Below are positions 47,453 to 59,270 of a DNA stretch of 64,000 nucleotides, piece by piece. The stretch is from Spongospora subterranea f. sp. subterranea. Its lineage: Eukaryota > Endomyxa: Phytomyxea > Phytomyxea > Plasmodiophorida. The notes below the pieces were generated by a model that was not told where the DNA came from, did not search any database, and was given only the letters and a program-made list of their open reading frames with translations. The stretch spans positions 1-64,000 of the forward strand of contig JAUGWO010000088.1 in the NCBI GenBank assembly GCA_049724395.1, in the 5' to 3' direction. Each line of letters starts with the position of its first letter. Position 1 is the stretch's first letter. The translations under genes and the position numbers were made by a program.

Positions 47453-48074
47453 ATGGCGGTTCATACGACATCAAAGCGGATCTTGTTGGTGTTCAACGGG
47501 ATCACCCTTGTATTGGTAGTGACGTCGCCTACCCGGCAACGCTGATCTCGATAACATATTTATATTTTAGGGAGGTGTTCTATTAGGATTATCGGCCAAA
47601 GCTGTACAGACGTCCAAATTCGATCCCGCAGCGACATATGGTCTTCTGGTCTTCTCCATATTTGTATTTAGTACCGGGTTCCTAGGGTATTTTGGCGCTC
47701 GCAACGAATCACGATTCCTATTGCTTCTTTACATGATCATCGTCTCGATCGTCACGATCCTTATCGTCGTATTCTGCGCCCTGGCGTTCAAAGCGGCGAC
47801 CGATGACGACGCGTTGAACAAAACGTGGGATAGCATGAGCTATGCTGATAAACGCGAGCTAGCTGCGAAACTAGGCATAGATCTGCCGGAATCGGAGGCG
47901 GACGGCAAAGCGAAAGCCATCGCCGCTCGAGATCATGTCGTGGATGTTGCTCGTCAACATCTTCGTGCAATCGCGGGTGTTGCCGTCGCGACAGGATCCG
48001 TCCTGATCCTGTCGATATTATCGGCCGGCCATTTACGGTCGAAGCTCAAGGGAGCCCATCGCCTTCCCGTCTAA
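47453..48074 (+). CDS. Tetraspanin-like four-TM protein lacking the CCG loop
   Basis: Exon 1 (47453-47515) begins MAVHTTSKRILLVFNGITLV; a 55-base intron (47516-47570) leads to exon 2 (47571-48074); 188 residues in total. Four hydrophobic segments: ILLVFNGITLVLGGVLLGL, YGLLVFSIFVFSTGFLGYFG, LLLLYMIIVSIVTILIVVFC and AIAGVAVATGSVLILSIL. TM1-TM3 with ARNESRFLLLLYMI match the tetraspanin pattern. The large loop is only about 75 residues, contains no cysteine, and so lacks the CCG motif. It may be a divergent tetraspanin or a separate four-TM family. The gene is compact with a clear ATG. Confidence 0.7.
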
Positions 48075-48107
48075 ACGCCAATGGAATAAACTCTCCCTCC
48101 GCTCGTT

Positions 48108-48897
48108 TTAAGTGTCCGACCAGTGCGTTTTATTCGATAAAGCGATGGCGTACTCCTTATCACCAATCTTGACGTGAATTCGATCGACGATCGTGTCGAT
48201 TCTGGCATAGTTGATGGCGCCCGGCAGTTCTGACAGTTCCTGGAAATGATCTCCCAGTATCCACAGTACAGTGGCGTGGGGTTTGGCTGGATTATAGTAT
48301 AGCGCCAGGCCGAAACGGGACATGACCGAATCGACAGCCGCGATCATCTGAAGAACACGATCGTTATCGTTCAAGGTCATTCCGAAGAACGTTCGGGGAC
48401 TTGTCCTCGTTGATGAATGCGGCCACGCCCTGAAACCCAATAGTAGATGAGGGCAGGTGAACGAGCACGCTCTCGATGGCGCGAATAAACGGCTGGATTT
48501 CGTGGCGGCGCAGGGTGAACGTTTTCGACAACGATATGTGGATATCGCGAGCGGGAACGGGGATCAGATCGGGGCGGCTGGCGGCGATTATCGATTGGCG
48601 AATATCGGCCAACAGTGCGACTGTGGAGGATGGGAACCGGATATAGACCGAGGAGGCGTACTGGCCCTGGACGTGAGGGAACTGTCGCACACGTTGGTCG
48701 TGATCCGCTGGGTTCTCGATCCGGCTTGGATCGGCCAGGAACTCGCCGGCTGGTCGGAGTCGAATCAGTCGCCGTCTTGGTCCATTGACGACTTCTTGGT
48801 CGAGATCAGGTTCCGGTTTATCTAGATCGGGGATCGGGGGCGCATCGCCGACGTCATGATCGGAATCCGACGGATATTGGCTTCTGATGGCGTCCAT
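48108..48897 (-). CDS. USB1: USB1, U6 snRNA 3'-end phosphodiesterase
   Basis: Trims the oligo(U) tail of U6 snRNA and leaves a protected end. The ATG at 48897 gives MDAIRSQYPSDSDHDVGDAP, like USB1 acidic N-termini. The 2H fold has HISLSKTFTLRRHEIQPFIR (first H-x-S) and KPHATVLWILGD (second H-x-T). Between them FINEDKS joins RTFFGMTLNDNDRVLQMIAA only if one base of a CCCC run near 48395 is skipped; with that base removed the length is 262 residues, normal for the family. This is probably a sequence error or a recent one-base lesion. An open stretch upstream to 49026 has no ATG. Confidence 0.88.
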
Positions 48898-49476
48898 GAA
48901 ATGGCCATCGGCGGAGTCCGAAAATGGCCAACAACTGGGGACATCGTTACTTGGCGATAACGTCACAATACCGTTGTAACATATATAGATGGCGATTTTT
49001 TCCAGCAGCGGATTGACGACGAACACGATCCGGAGCCCGTTTTCTGATAAATAGGGAAGGTCGTTAGCTCAGGCGTACTAACCCATTGCCAGATGGCGAA
49101 ACCGATTCGCCAACGGATGGAGGATTGAACCTTGAGGCGCGATCAATGGGCCGAAAACCCAGTTATAGCCGCCTTCAGTTGTGGGATTTACCGGTCGATA
49201 TTATCGCCATGATTGAGTCAGCTCTCTCACCGATCGCCGCATCCCTCACCTCACCCTCCCTGACCATCAAACCCGTTTGATCCCGTCCAGTTCAAGATAT
49301 GTCGCCATTCTCTAATAGTATCTGATCGCAGAATGTCCATCCACTGTCAACCCGGTCGTGAGTTGAGTCAACATGGCGATAGCGACAGAGAATCTTCACC
49401 TCCTCCTGCCCATCTCTCTCGCTCATAATTAATATTCACGACAACCTCGAATTCCCCCGATCTTAATCGCATATAA

Positions 49477-49707
49477 ATGCCATCGTATTGGGCGCTATTG
49501 CTGCCCATCTGTCTCCTCCTCCTGCTATCGTCGTTCACCACGACCGACGCCTGGGAACACGGGATCGGCATCGCCCGAATGTTCCACGACAAGCAGGGAC
49601 CGCACCGCCTGCGGCGCGATCGCCCGTCGTTCATGGCCCACGACCGAGTCGAGAAAGGATTCGAGGGCGTGGGCGGGTTTGGCGAAACAGAATATGGACC
49701 GGAATGA
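49477..49707 (+). CDS. Small secreted protein
   Basis: An ATG frame of 76 residues: MPSYWALLLPICLLLLLSSF is a typical signal peptide with likely cleavage near TDA-WEHG. The mature part is charged with Arg and His (GIGIARMFHDKQGPHRLRRD) and has no cysteine. It shares AW..HG..GIG..(M/L)FH with the next gene, so the two are probably paralogues. A TATA-like ATATAAAT occurs immediately before the ATG. No family is recognised. Confidence 0.6.
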   Translation: MPSYWALLLPICLLLLLSSFTTTDAWEHGIGIARMFHDKQGPHRLRRDRPSFMAHDRVEKGFEGVGGFGETEYGPE

Positions 49708-50265
49708 TTGAAACTGGCGTTAGCAATCGCCATTTATTGTCCCCAAACGCCAGTCATCGTCCGGGTCAATGTTCAACCAATCCCGAATTTCGTTCATCAT
49801 TAAGTGTCATTCCAATCAATTCACTAAAATTATAAATGATAATGTAGTTCATATCAGTTTTGCGACCTGAAATTCGGTAGTTTCATTTCGCCCCAATCGT
49901 CGAATTTGTAAACGATCTCAGGACGTTTTTTATCGATTGAACACCACTTCAGAAGATGGTCCAGGGAATGTCGTCGTATTTTCGCTAGATGTTGTTGTTT
50001 TTTGGTGTTGTTTAGGTGGGAAATCGTGTCGATCAGATCGGTGAGTTGGAGTTGCGAAAGAGGCGGGCGAGAGAAGACGATGATGATCGAGATGGGGATG
50101 GGCGGAACGGGGACGTTGACTCATCACGTTGAACAGATACGATGGAGTCACCCCCTGGAAGATTATCTGACTCATTCAGATCACGACCGGAATCGACGAG
50201 CCATTGGCGAAACGCTCCACGGAAAGCGACACAGCAGCAATATTTGTCAAAGAATTAATTCATCG

Positions 50266-50511
50266 ATGAAGGCGACGTTGCTGATGGCGATGGCGGTGAT
50301 GGTGATGGGGACGGTGATCCATGCCTGGCATGGGCATCACGACGACGGCGACGAACACGGGCACGAAGGGATCGGCCTGGGGAACCTGTTCCACCCCAAC
50401 CACATCGCGTTCGGCCACGAGAACCACGACTTCCGCCATCACGACCACGTAGAACATGGCGACCATTACGGATGGGAGGACGATGACCAGATGAACCATT
50501 GGCAGCATTGA
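50266..50511 (+). CDS. Small secreted His/Asp-rich protein
   Basis: 81 residues: a signal peptide (MKATLLMAMAVMVMGTVIHA) and then a mature region with about 16 His, many Asp/Glu and no Cys (GHHDDGDEHGHEGIG, FRHHDHVEHGDHYGW). It is likely extracellular and metal-binding (Zn, Cu or Ni) by composition, which is inference. It is a probable tandem paralogue of the upstream 76-residue secreted protein. The frame is open further upstream but without a signal peptide, and the ATG at 50266 fits best. Confidence 0.62.
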   Translation: MKATLLMAMAVMVMGTVIHAWHGHHDDGDEHGHEGIGLGNLFHPNHIAFGHENHDFRHHDHVEHGDHYGWEDDDQMNHWQH

Positions 50512-50786
50512 TCGCCCATTTACAATTATTATTCCAACATAAACAATATTCGTCTGGTTTTCATCATCACACAAAAATATTCGTCGCCGCGCTCACACCG
50601 ATCGCTCAGCAACGACAATACACCAGTTCTCTACGTTCGAAGGATTCCACAAAACACCGAACTACACAGAGCCCGTTCGGCAAATGATTTGGCGATGAAA
50701 ATCGGTGACGGAAACGCATTTGGAAAAAGTGAAAACAGAGATTGTATAATGGTGAGGATTTTGGCCAAAACAGGACGTGATCAGGA

Positions 50787-51551
50787 TCATTCCTTGATTT
50801 TCTTCTTTCCGGTGAGGCGACCAGTACGACGCGCGGCGATGAGACCGACCTTCTGACCGGCCGGGGCGTCCCGCCTGCATGTCGATGGGTGACCGATGTG
50901 CTGGTGATTACCACCACCGTGAGGATGTTCAACGGGGTTCATGGCGACACCACGAACGTGCGGCCACGAGTTCCGCTTGGCCTTGTACTTGTGGTAGGCG
51001 CGCCCGGCCTTCAGCATGGGCTTGTCGCAGCGACCGCCGCCGGCCACGACGCCGATCGTGGCGCGGCACTCGGAGTTGACGACCTTCTTGGCGCCGGATG
51101 GGAGGCGGAGACGGGTCTTCTTGTCGTCGGTGTTGTGGGAGATAACGGTGGCGTAGTTCCCGCTGGTACGAGCCAAAGTACCACGATCACCTGGGGTCGC
51201 CTCAACGTTGAAGATGAGGGTTCCTTCGGGCATGGAGCCGAGTGGGAGAACGTTGCCAACGGTGAGTTGGGCGGTTTTACCACAGTAGACGAACATTCCT
51301 GTGTAGAGACCTTCGGCGGCGATGAACATCTCCTTGTTGGTCTTGTACTTGTACGGGTGGCGGAAATCGACGCGGGCCAATGGCGCTCCACGACCGGGGT
51401 CATGGATGATCTCGCGAACGACGCCCTTGACGTAGCCGTGGCGCTCCGAGTAGTCGACCGAGCGAAGCTTGGCCGCTCCCTTGCGGTGCTTGGTATGGGA
51501 CTTGAATATACCCCCAGCACCCTTTCGCTGGCCGCGAATAACCCGACCCAT
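50787..51551 (-). CDS. RPL8: Ribosomal protein L8 (uL2)
   Basis: Core large-subunit protein that supports the peptidyl transferase centre. 254 residues, complete, without an intron in the [23 protein letters not shown] at the start, [60 protein letters not shown], and the universally conserved [15 protein letters not shown] loop with the catalytic-centre His. It ends [13 protein letters not shown]. The length fits cytosolic uL2 (about 255). Codon use favours C/G-ending codons, as expected of a highly expressed gene. Confidence 0.98.
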   Translation of the reverse strand: MGRVIRGQRKGAGGIFKSHTKHRKGAAKLRSVDYSERHGYVKGVVREIIHDPGRGAPLARVDFRHPYKYKTNKEMFIAAEGLYTGMFVYCGKTAQLTVGNVLPLGSMPEGTLIFNVEATPGDRGTLARTSGNYATVISHNTDDKKTRLRLPSGAKKVVNSECRATIGVVAGGGRCDKPMLKAGRAYHKYKAKRNSWPHVRGVAMNPVEHPHGGGNHQHIGHPSTCRRDAPAGQKVGLIAARRTGRLTGKKKIKE

Positions 51552-54311
51552 GGCGACGAAACAAACTGTGAGAACGGCGGAGCTGAGAGTTGGGCGCGGA
51601 CTTGATCCAACTCCGTGATTGTATTATATTAGGGGTCGACCATATATTATATCAACTCCGTCACGGGAATCGATTATCAGATCACGATTTCATCTATTTC
51701 ATCGTTGTTTTTCTGTTTCTTTGTTTCTCAATATCGTCCCCATCGACAGGATTGAAGGGGGTTTCAGTTCCCACGTTATATCGACCTGGCCCCACGTTAT
51801 CCTGGTCATTGTCAGGACCTATTTCTGCCATCAAATCCTGACGGCCGATCTTATTGTTCTGTCATTTGCGGCACATAACGTGGCCATGTTGGGTATTTAT
51901 ACGCATCACCTTTCAAAACGAAACGGAATTGCACATTGATAAGGGTCAGATATTTGACACTCCGCAATACGATTCAAACCCGTTTTTGCCCTTTTTTTCG
52001 ACCCGGGAAGATGTTTCTTGTGAAAATCCAGTTGGACTGGGTTTTCGAACTCTCTAGGCTAATGTGTGGCCGAGGGTTGATCTATGGCGCCAGCCCATGG
52101 CGCTGGTTTCGTTCGCCGGCCCAGGTCGATCTCTGTTGAGCCCTATCGAGCTGGCAACAGAGGTCGGGGAGCTGATGAGCGAGGTGAGAACCGTTGACAT
52201 GATGGTCAAAGCGGTAAATGTCCATGTCGTGTTGACAATGAGCCGAAGACACTATGCCAGGTCTAAGGATTCGTTTGCGCGAGGACGAACTTCGGAATAG
52301 CGACCGGGGGCGGGATGGGACTTGAATCGGGGCTGTTGTTGGCAAATGGGAGTCCCTAAAGACTATTTGACGGTGGTACAGTGGTATCGCCTTATTGACA
52401 AAATCCACATGGACATTCACTGCAATTCCCTAATGTCCAATCATCTCTCCCCATCCGATGTTATCACCAAGGCGGACGCGTTCCCGTTCAATGGAATCAT
52501 GCCGTCGCCTGGCAGGTCACCGTAAACAGGCCCCTCTCGGTTCCTGTCTTTCAGAACAATGTTCGTCAAACGTACGGTTGGTGTTGCCGATGAGCCACGC
52601 CGGATGGGACACCCTATACCGATGTTCGGTAGAGGGGATTGTGCTGATCATGACCGGGGGGGTTCAAGTTGACCTTGGACCGTTCTTTGAGTTAATGGAT
52701 ATTCTCCCTGAATGGTTCACTTGACAACACAATCTGGATATGCCCTTCAAGATCGCGTGCGGGAAGGGCTGGAGCATCACAATCAACGTCTTTCGAATGA
52801 TAAAACAAATCGAAGGTCAGGTGTCTGTCCCGGTGGAGTCCACATGAGCAGCGCCAAAATTCGCGACCCCTGTCTGATCCCCTTCCAAATCCAACCAGAC
52901 TCATCCACCTCCGCTCGCCATCCTTCTCGCACTCAAAGCCCTCCTCAACCGAGGCATCACACGTTCGATTCCACCTTTATATACTCGTCAGACAATTCGC
53001 CTTTGTGTCCGCCGTGTGAATCTGCCAGAAAATGTTCTCCTTCCCAAGGAGGATCCCTGCCATAGACACCCAAACGGTCAACAATACATTAACAAAACCA
53101 TTTTACACCTCAAATCCCGATTTTGCGTTGAACATCGCTGGGCCGAGGCCGTCACGGCCACGTTCCTGGCGCCATTTTGGAATCAAATATGTGTTGTTTA
53201 TTGTTATTAAACACGTTTGTCTCAACAATTGTAGTTGCCCCATTTTACCGACGTATATAGTTCCACCATAACCTGGCGAATTTTCTGACCGTTTTGTCAA
53301 CAATGTTGTGTATTGTCAACAATGTTGTGTAATCTCATCAGTGGTGTCATCAGTTAGGACGTGGAAACCCCATCCTCTGTCAAAATGGTTGCCTGCCTGC
53401 TAGCGCCACGATTGGATGACAGCGAACCGGTTTGGTGGATGGGCAAGATTCCCACACAACCAATCGGCAACGGCGGCTGACTCTAGCGATCTCCGCCTGG
53501 CGTATTCAGGTGCCCCGTTAACTAATATCGAGTAGATTCAACGCCAACCGTTATATTCATCACTTATCGTTAACGTCAACTTGCATATACCATTGGTTTG
53601 ACGTCTGATCGCATACGGCAACGACCGTTGATCGTCTCTCGCGCTGCCCTTCCAATTGTGCTTCACAATCGAAAAGCCTTTGACGTGGGGCGCGGTGACC
53701 TCATTCGATATACAACAGCTCGATTACGAGTCTGGGATTCACAGTCGACATTGGCTTTACGCTCGTCCTGTGTTTGAATTGAGATCAATCGATTCACGAA
53801 GTCTCCGTAAATGGATAACTTTCCGATAAGAAATCGTTCGTCTGGTTGGCGTTGGCGATCGCGTCCGCAGATACAGTAAATTCGCGAAGATTCGCTTGAA
53901 CCATTGAAGTTCCCGACCGTGCCATTGCTCGAACGTGATAGACGATGGAGGAACAACCTGATTCAACAATTCCTTGTCAAGCAATTGAAAATGTGACTTC
54001 CGTGTTGATCGAGTTGTATGAAAACACATACGAGCGGCACATCAAAAGCCTTTTTGATACCGGAGCGAAAGGGGAGATTGATTGAGGTCAAGTTTAGATC
54101 GAATCAAATCGCCGCGTGCGCTGATGGTGTTCTGGAGGATGTTGTGCGTCATGAGGCGTGACACAGCCCGATTGGACAAGACGAGATTGGTTGAGACTTA
54201 GAGGGGTCCATTACTTCAAGACGATTCATCCTGATAAAGCCAGTTTGTTTTATCGCTCCGATCTCTGAGGACAGACGCTTCGCAAACCGTCGCATTACCC
54301 AATGGTAAATA
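51552..54311. other. Gene-poor stretch
   Basis: No recognised gene, RNA or mobile element. Open pieces at 53663-54029 (minus, including LLNQVVPPSSITFEQWHGRE) and 54149-54436 (minus) are unconvincing. A TTGTCAACAATGTTGTGTA direct repeat occurs at about 53.30-53.33 kb. Confidence 0.45.
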
Positions 54312-54607
54312 ATCGTGAGAACAGTCGCCGCCGACAGAACCGGTGGCAAACGGGGCAATATATGATGCCGACGACGGCCGAGACGGTGCCGGGGCAAAGA
54401 CCCGCCAATGGAGGCGGGCGGCAGACGAGGCATCAAAGCTTCTGCTGGCGGTAATGCGACAGCGATAATGCGACAAGTTATCGAAATTCAGAAAAACAAC
54501 ACGAAAGTGATCGAGGTTCGCGCGCTCTCTCGCACGTCGTCGGCTCTCAGCGTCACATCATATGCCAATTGCCACCGGTTCTGTCGGCGGCGACTGTTTT
54601 CACGATA
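54312..54607. repeat. Inverted repeat, 38-base arms
   Basis: Left arm 54312-54349 and right arm 54569-54607 share a nearly perfect inverted block including ACAGTCGCCGCCGACAGAAC and CGGTGGCAA. The spacer of about 220 bases shows weaker pairing. It may be the terminal part of a small non-autonomous DNA element or a foldback. Confidence 0.7.
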
Positions 54608-54718
54608 TTCCCTTAGCTTTTGGCGTCCTATTCGTTTAGTAATAGTTGTAAATTTTTTTTTTTGTGATCGTTCAACACGTTTGTGTTAGGTCTGTGGTAC
54701 CCCATATCTACGCTAGGG

Positions 54719-54780
54719 CCAGATGACGACCACACGAACACGACATGGACTGTTAAGAGCAGTCCATGCTCGTCATCTGG
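54719..54780. repeat. Two-tier stem-loop
   Basis: An inner stem CATGGACTG / CAGTCCATG (9 base pairs, 7-base loop) sits inside an outer stem CCAGATGACGA / TCGTCATCTGG (11 base pairs), with an unpaired bulge on the left side only. This is a strong predicted fold without an obvious coding context. It could be a structured RNA or part of a decayed element. Confidence 0.6.
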
Positions 54781-54929
54781 GCACAAATACTTGTAATCTG
54801 TGATGCTGTGGCGTGACGCCTACCCCGGCGGAAACCATTATCAACCCAAACGTTCTCTTCGCCAGATATAGACTCGATACAATCAGATTTACCAAGTAAT
54901 GACGATTAAGAACCGCGACCCTATCCGGA

Positions 54930-55740
54930 TTCTATATGAAAACTAAATTCCGATGATCAGTAAAGATACGGAGCGGATGTTGACCAGTGCTGAGAAGATA
55001 GCCAAAGCGTCGAGCAGCATATTGGATGGGATAAGCTTCCTTCTCAGGAACCGACCAATTTGCAGAGGGGACCTTTGAAGGCGCCTGACCAAAAAGAAAA
55101 CATATCCAGATGTAACGGCGGTTATTTGAAAGGGGGTCGAATGTTCGACTTGAGACACAGCTCTTCTCTCGAAGAATTTGAAAAATGAGAATCACGATCA
55201 GAAACAAAAATGGAAATCCAATCAAATCGACACTCGGCAGCAAATGTAGCAGTAGGAGTGAATCAAGGGAACAAGTCAACAAAAAAAGGACAGATCATCA
55301 CGAACAACGAACAGGTATTTGAAATGCTTCTTACGGGATAGGTCTATCTGTAAGTAATCGAAATGAAGGACCAAGTTCCGCGAAGATACATGAATGGTCG
55401 AACCGATTGGTCGCGGGACAACTTTACCTCATCTATATACAGTACAGTACAAGCATTTTTGGCAAAAAAAAAAGCAACATCGTCGGCGAGCCCACTCCAA
55501 TAAAAGCGTTCTTGAATAGACGATAAGCCGTCAAAGGTCCCTCTGCCAAATTGGTCGGTTCCTGAGAAGAAAGCTTAACCCATCTGCTCGCCGCTTTGAG
55601 TATCTTCTCAGCACTGGTCAACGTCCGTTCACTGATCATCGAAATATAGTTTTCATATAAAATCCGGAAAGAGTCTCGGTTCTCCTTAATCGTCATTCCT
55701 TCGACAAAATACAACGCTGGGTATGGCTTTGAGATCAATA
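54930..55740. mobile_element. Two inverted Ty3/gypsy RNase H fragments (fossil)
   Basis: Fragments of a Ty3 polyprotein RNase H region lie head to head: one on minus at about 54940-55110 (PSANWSVPEKEAYPIQYAAR, then RIFTDHRNLVF) and a copy of the same region on plus at about 55525-55670. The DNA arms are clear reverse complements around about 420 bases. Both are broken and short; no LTR was found. The sequence resembles the Ty3 lineage at 60.7-64 kb. Confidence 0.75.
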
Positions 55741-57535
55741 ATGCTGTTGATATTTCCGTGAATTCCTCAAATCCTGATTTGGGAAGTTCTTATCTCGTGG
55801 TTTGGTTTTGAAATTGTAGAAAACTCCAGGAATCCCACTTTCGCAGCTTCAACAAGACTATCCGGTGTTCGCCAAACATCGCCTTCGGGGTGCTGAGCTC
55901 CTGTCCTCTCGAGTTACTCGCCCTGCTCGATTGACGACACCACTATCGCCTGTTTAGCTAAGTGAGAGGGCGATATGTCTTAGTAAAACACAATACAATC
56001 GGTCTGCAGATGTTGATTTGTCGATAAACATAATCTTACTGGGCATGGTGGGAATCTGTCGCGATAGGTTAACCGTCGATAAACTTAAATTTACTCCAAC
56101 CCCAGGGCCACCGCAAAAAGTCTTTCGGCGGGGCGCGTCAAATCCACAACGTTCCGCAAACAAACGCAGACACACGATGGGAGTATCGGCGCCGGGCGTA
56201 ACCAGAACGTCTCTGGATCCTGTGTTCTTTGCCTAGTCGCGATTGCAATAAACCAGTAGTATCGAAGTTGTGCAGCAAAGAAGGGTTTTCTAACAACAAC
56301 CTGTAGAAAATATTGGTGTGGAGGTCATAGATTACAATTCGCATTTTATTACGATTTCTTTCTCAGATGATGTCCGTCCTGATTGGTGTGTCCCAAAAGT
56401 TCCTAGCCCAATAATTTTCACATCACATAATGGGTCATTCTTGAGACTCAGTTGCACGAAACTGGAAATCGTGACGAAGAACACAAAAAGCTGGGATCGG
56501 GAATGCCGGAATTTACGAGTGGACAGTGAATCGGAATGTTCAACCGCTTATTGACGGTTTCATGGAAAAACACGATTCCGTTTTAGTGTTGTCAATAGGA
56601 GTAAAAAGGGTATTGCGATGGTGGTACTTCAAATCTGCCGCTGCCTTGCCCTGCGGTTAATAACTTTGGTACAAGGCAACGACGAGCTAATTTAAAATTA
56701 GGCCATTCTCCGGTAGGGACATTTGCACTAATTTGGCCGAATGACGAATTGTGTGAGATTAACACCACGAGAAATCGGTTGCTGTTCAGGAATAAAGAAA
56801 CTGGTTCCATCAACTCACATTGATGGTGGTTTTTTCATCCCGATTAATCCATCGAAGTGGATCTGATGAAGAGGAATTCAGTAATCTGTGTACAGTGTTA
56901 CTCTCATTGTAAACTGATTCAAAGCCATCAGTTCGCTACACCTTGACTGTTACAAAAATTGAGAATTCACAAAATACGCGTTCGATACGTGGTTTGAAGA
57001 TGCTTAAAAATCATATCAAGTCTATCCCCTCCCATTCGTTCTGTCATGGAATGTCACTCTCCATAATCGGGCAGCAACCGTTTCTGAGTTATCTACACTT
57101 TCAAAAAAGTGGAAAGCCCAGGGAATATTATGGACTCTTTCTTCTGGTAAATTCAACTGCAAAAGGTCGTTCGACTCACCAAAACTTCAACCGTTAATCC
57201 GAAAAATGATCTGATGTGTCTGCTCCAAGCCGCAGTATGAATCGATGATCGATAGTTAACTCATTTCTCGATGAACCGGAACCCGTAGCGCATTCATTTC
57301 GCCATGCGCGTTGAATTCGGCATTCTGTCAAATCCGATTGACTTTGGTGGTTTCAAAACCAAGGTGCTACCAATCATACATAGCGACCGGCTCAAGACTT
57401 AGGAAATTTGACCGTCTTTGACTTTCCAGAATGGAGATGGTCTGAAGTCAAAAATTGGCGGTTTTGGTGTTTTTGAAACGTGAAAGTGTCCGTGACGGAG
57501 TCCGGGTCGACTCGGCGACCCGTGGTTGGCAAACG
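55741..57535. other. Intergenic DNA upstream of TRMT61A
   Basis: No gene recognised. Short frames occur on both strands (for example 55954-56175 minus, 56592-56813 minus), none with family motifs or flanking exons. Confidence 0.45.
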
Positions 57536-58762
57536 ATGCCGGGCAAGTTCAGCGCCATCTGTGGGGCAGTAACATGTCCTGGTGCCGTCGATTGGGATAG
57601 ATGGCGTGATGGCGATGCGGTTATCGCCAAGAGACGCGTCGAATATGATGATCTTGTGATCCTATTTGAGAGTCATCAATCGATGCAGTTCGCCATCGTT
57701 AAACCGGGAATCATCTGGTCATCAAAGAAAGGTCATTTCCAGTAAGATATCACAGTCTGTTTATTGCTTCGATCCCTATTTCCATTGCCCCGCCCACTTT
57801 TTTTTATTCGTTGTTTGATCTGTTGTTTGTTGATTCAAGTAATGAACGTTGTTCATGTGAGATTGTTGGTCGTTTATTCGCTAACCTAAAATAATGCTGT
57901 GAACTATAGTCATGACGATTTCGTTGGCGTTGAATATGGCAGTATGGTGCGAGCCAGGAAAGGGGTATCGAAAAGCCATCGCCCTAAACCTGGCGATCCG
58001 ATCCACGCTGGCTGGATCGTCCTGATGCACCCGTCGCCCGATCTGTGGACCCTCAGCCTCAACCATCGAACCCAGATCCTGTACGACGCCGATATCGCCA
58101 TGATCCTGCTCCATCTCGAAGTTCGACCAGGCGCCGTCATCTTCGAATCGGGAACGGGATCGTGTTCATTGTCGACGTCGATCGCTAATGCCATAGCGCC
58201 GACCGGCCATCTCTACACGTTCGAGTTCAACGAGGAACGGTTCGCTTCGGCCCGTCACGATCTGCAGCTAATGAAGGTGGATCACATCGCCACCTGTATT
58301 CACAGGAATGTCATCGCCGATGGATTCGCGATCGCCGACCGTGAAAATATCGTCGCCGATGCCGTTTTCCTCGATCTTCCCGCTCCGTGGGATGCCGTTC
58401 ACCATGCAGATGGCGTGTTGAGACCATTCGGCAAGATCTGCTCTTTTTCTCCATGTATGGAACAGGTTCAGCGAACGTGTCAGGTGCTGAGATCCCTCGG
58501 GTTCATCGAGATCATCACATTGGAATGTCTTCGCCGAACGTTTGACGCTGTCGTGACCCAGTTTCCCCAGGCCAATTTCGCCAGTTTCACCAAAGACGAT
58601 GGGACGGCGGTGGCGAAAGTCTCAACCAAACGTCAACGAAGAGGGAAAACCGAGCCGGCCGATGGGGTTCTTGTGTCTAAATCATTCGCCAGTATGAGAG
58701 GACATACCGGATTCTTGACATTCGCCAGAAAGCCATTGCCTCCCCCTTCATTGTCAACCTAA
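57536..58762 (+). CDS. TRMT61A: tRNA (adenine-58-N1) methyltransferase catalytic subunit
   Basis: Makes m1A58 in tRNA with the TRMT6 partner. Exon 1 (57536-57741) includes GDAVIAKRRVEYDDLVILFE and ends GHF; a 168-base intron (57742-57909) joins it to HHDDFVGVEYGSMVRARKG, recreating the family HDDMIG-YGS motif. Exon 2 has LMHPSPDLWTLSLNHRTQIL, the SAM-binding VIFESGTGSCSLS, GHLYTFEFNEERF, the catalytic-region AVFLDLPAPWDAV, and CSFSPCMEQVQRTCQVLRSL. Total 352 residues, close to family length. The first ATG in frame is at 57536; an upstream extension has none. No gene overlaps on the other strand. Confidence 0.94.
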
Positions 58763-59270
58763 AATCCCAAAACTTGTACCGTCGAATCCTTAACCAATTT
58801 CCTACATCCAAGTTCTAGTTTGTCCGCCCCTACAGAGCTGGTTAAATTTTGACACATCGTTTCCAAACTGTTATTAGTAACTCGATGAACACCTCAGCCT
58901 CGCAATGCCATGACCAAAGCAATCTCATCGGATTGTTGATTTGATCATTTTCTTCCAGATATTTTCAGGCTCATGACAGAACTGCGATACCTCAACCCGA
59001 ATCGTACTATCGGATGTAAATGGGACACTGAGAATGTGTCACACGTCTTGAGTTTTGGAAAACGACCGATCGAGGCAAGGGGTCCATCACTGGGGGCAAT
59101 CTTTTAGCTCGATATTTCTCGCTGAGATAAAAGAGCTCTAGCTCGATATGCAGTGCTAAATTTATCGAGCTTATTGACCTCGATATATTGTGATGTTTGT
59201 TGACATGGACTGTAAATAATTGTTGTCACGATCGGTGGCGTCGATAATGGTCGGTCGGTTTCCTGTAGTT
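58763..59270. other. Intergenic DNA
   Basis: An AT-rich spacer with several GCTCGATAT motifs at about 59105-59185 (partly repeated in both orientations). No gene was recognised. It ends at the left arm of the DNA element that follows. Confidence 0.5.

Noticed and set aside
48457-48825. Plus-strand frame of 122 codons within USB1
   Set aside because: Antisense to USB1 and without recognisable motifs.
50889-51605. Long open frame on the plus strand opposite RPL8
   Set aside because: It is antisense to a clear ribosomal protein gene with strong GC-ending codon bias, which commonly opens the opposite strand; it shows no family motifs.
52712-53065. Pro/Ser-rich plus-strand frame as a gene
   Set aside because: No start context, no domain, no neighbouring exons, and composition consistent with chance in this gene-poor region.
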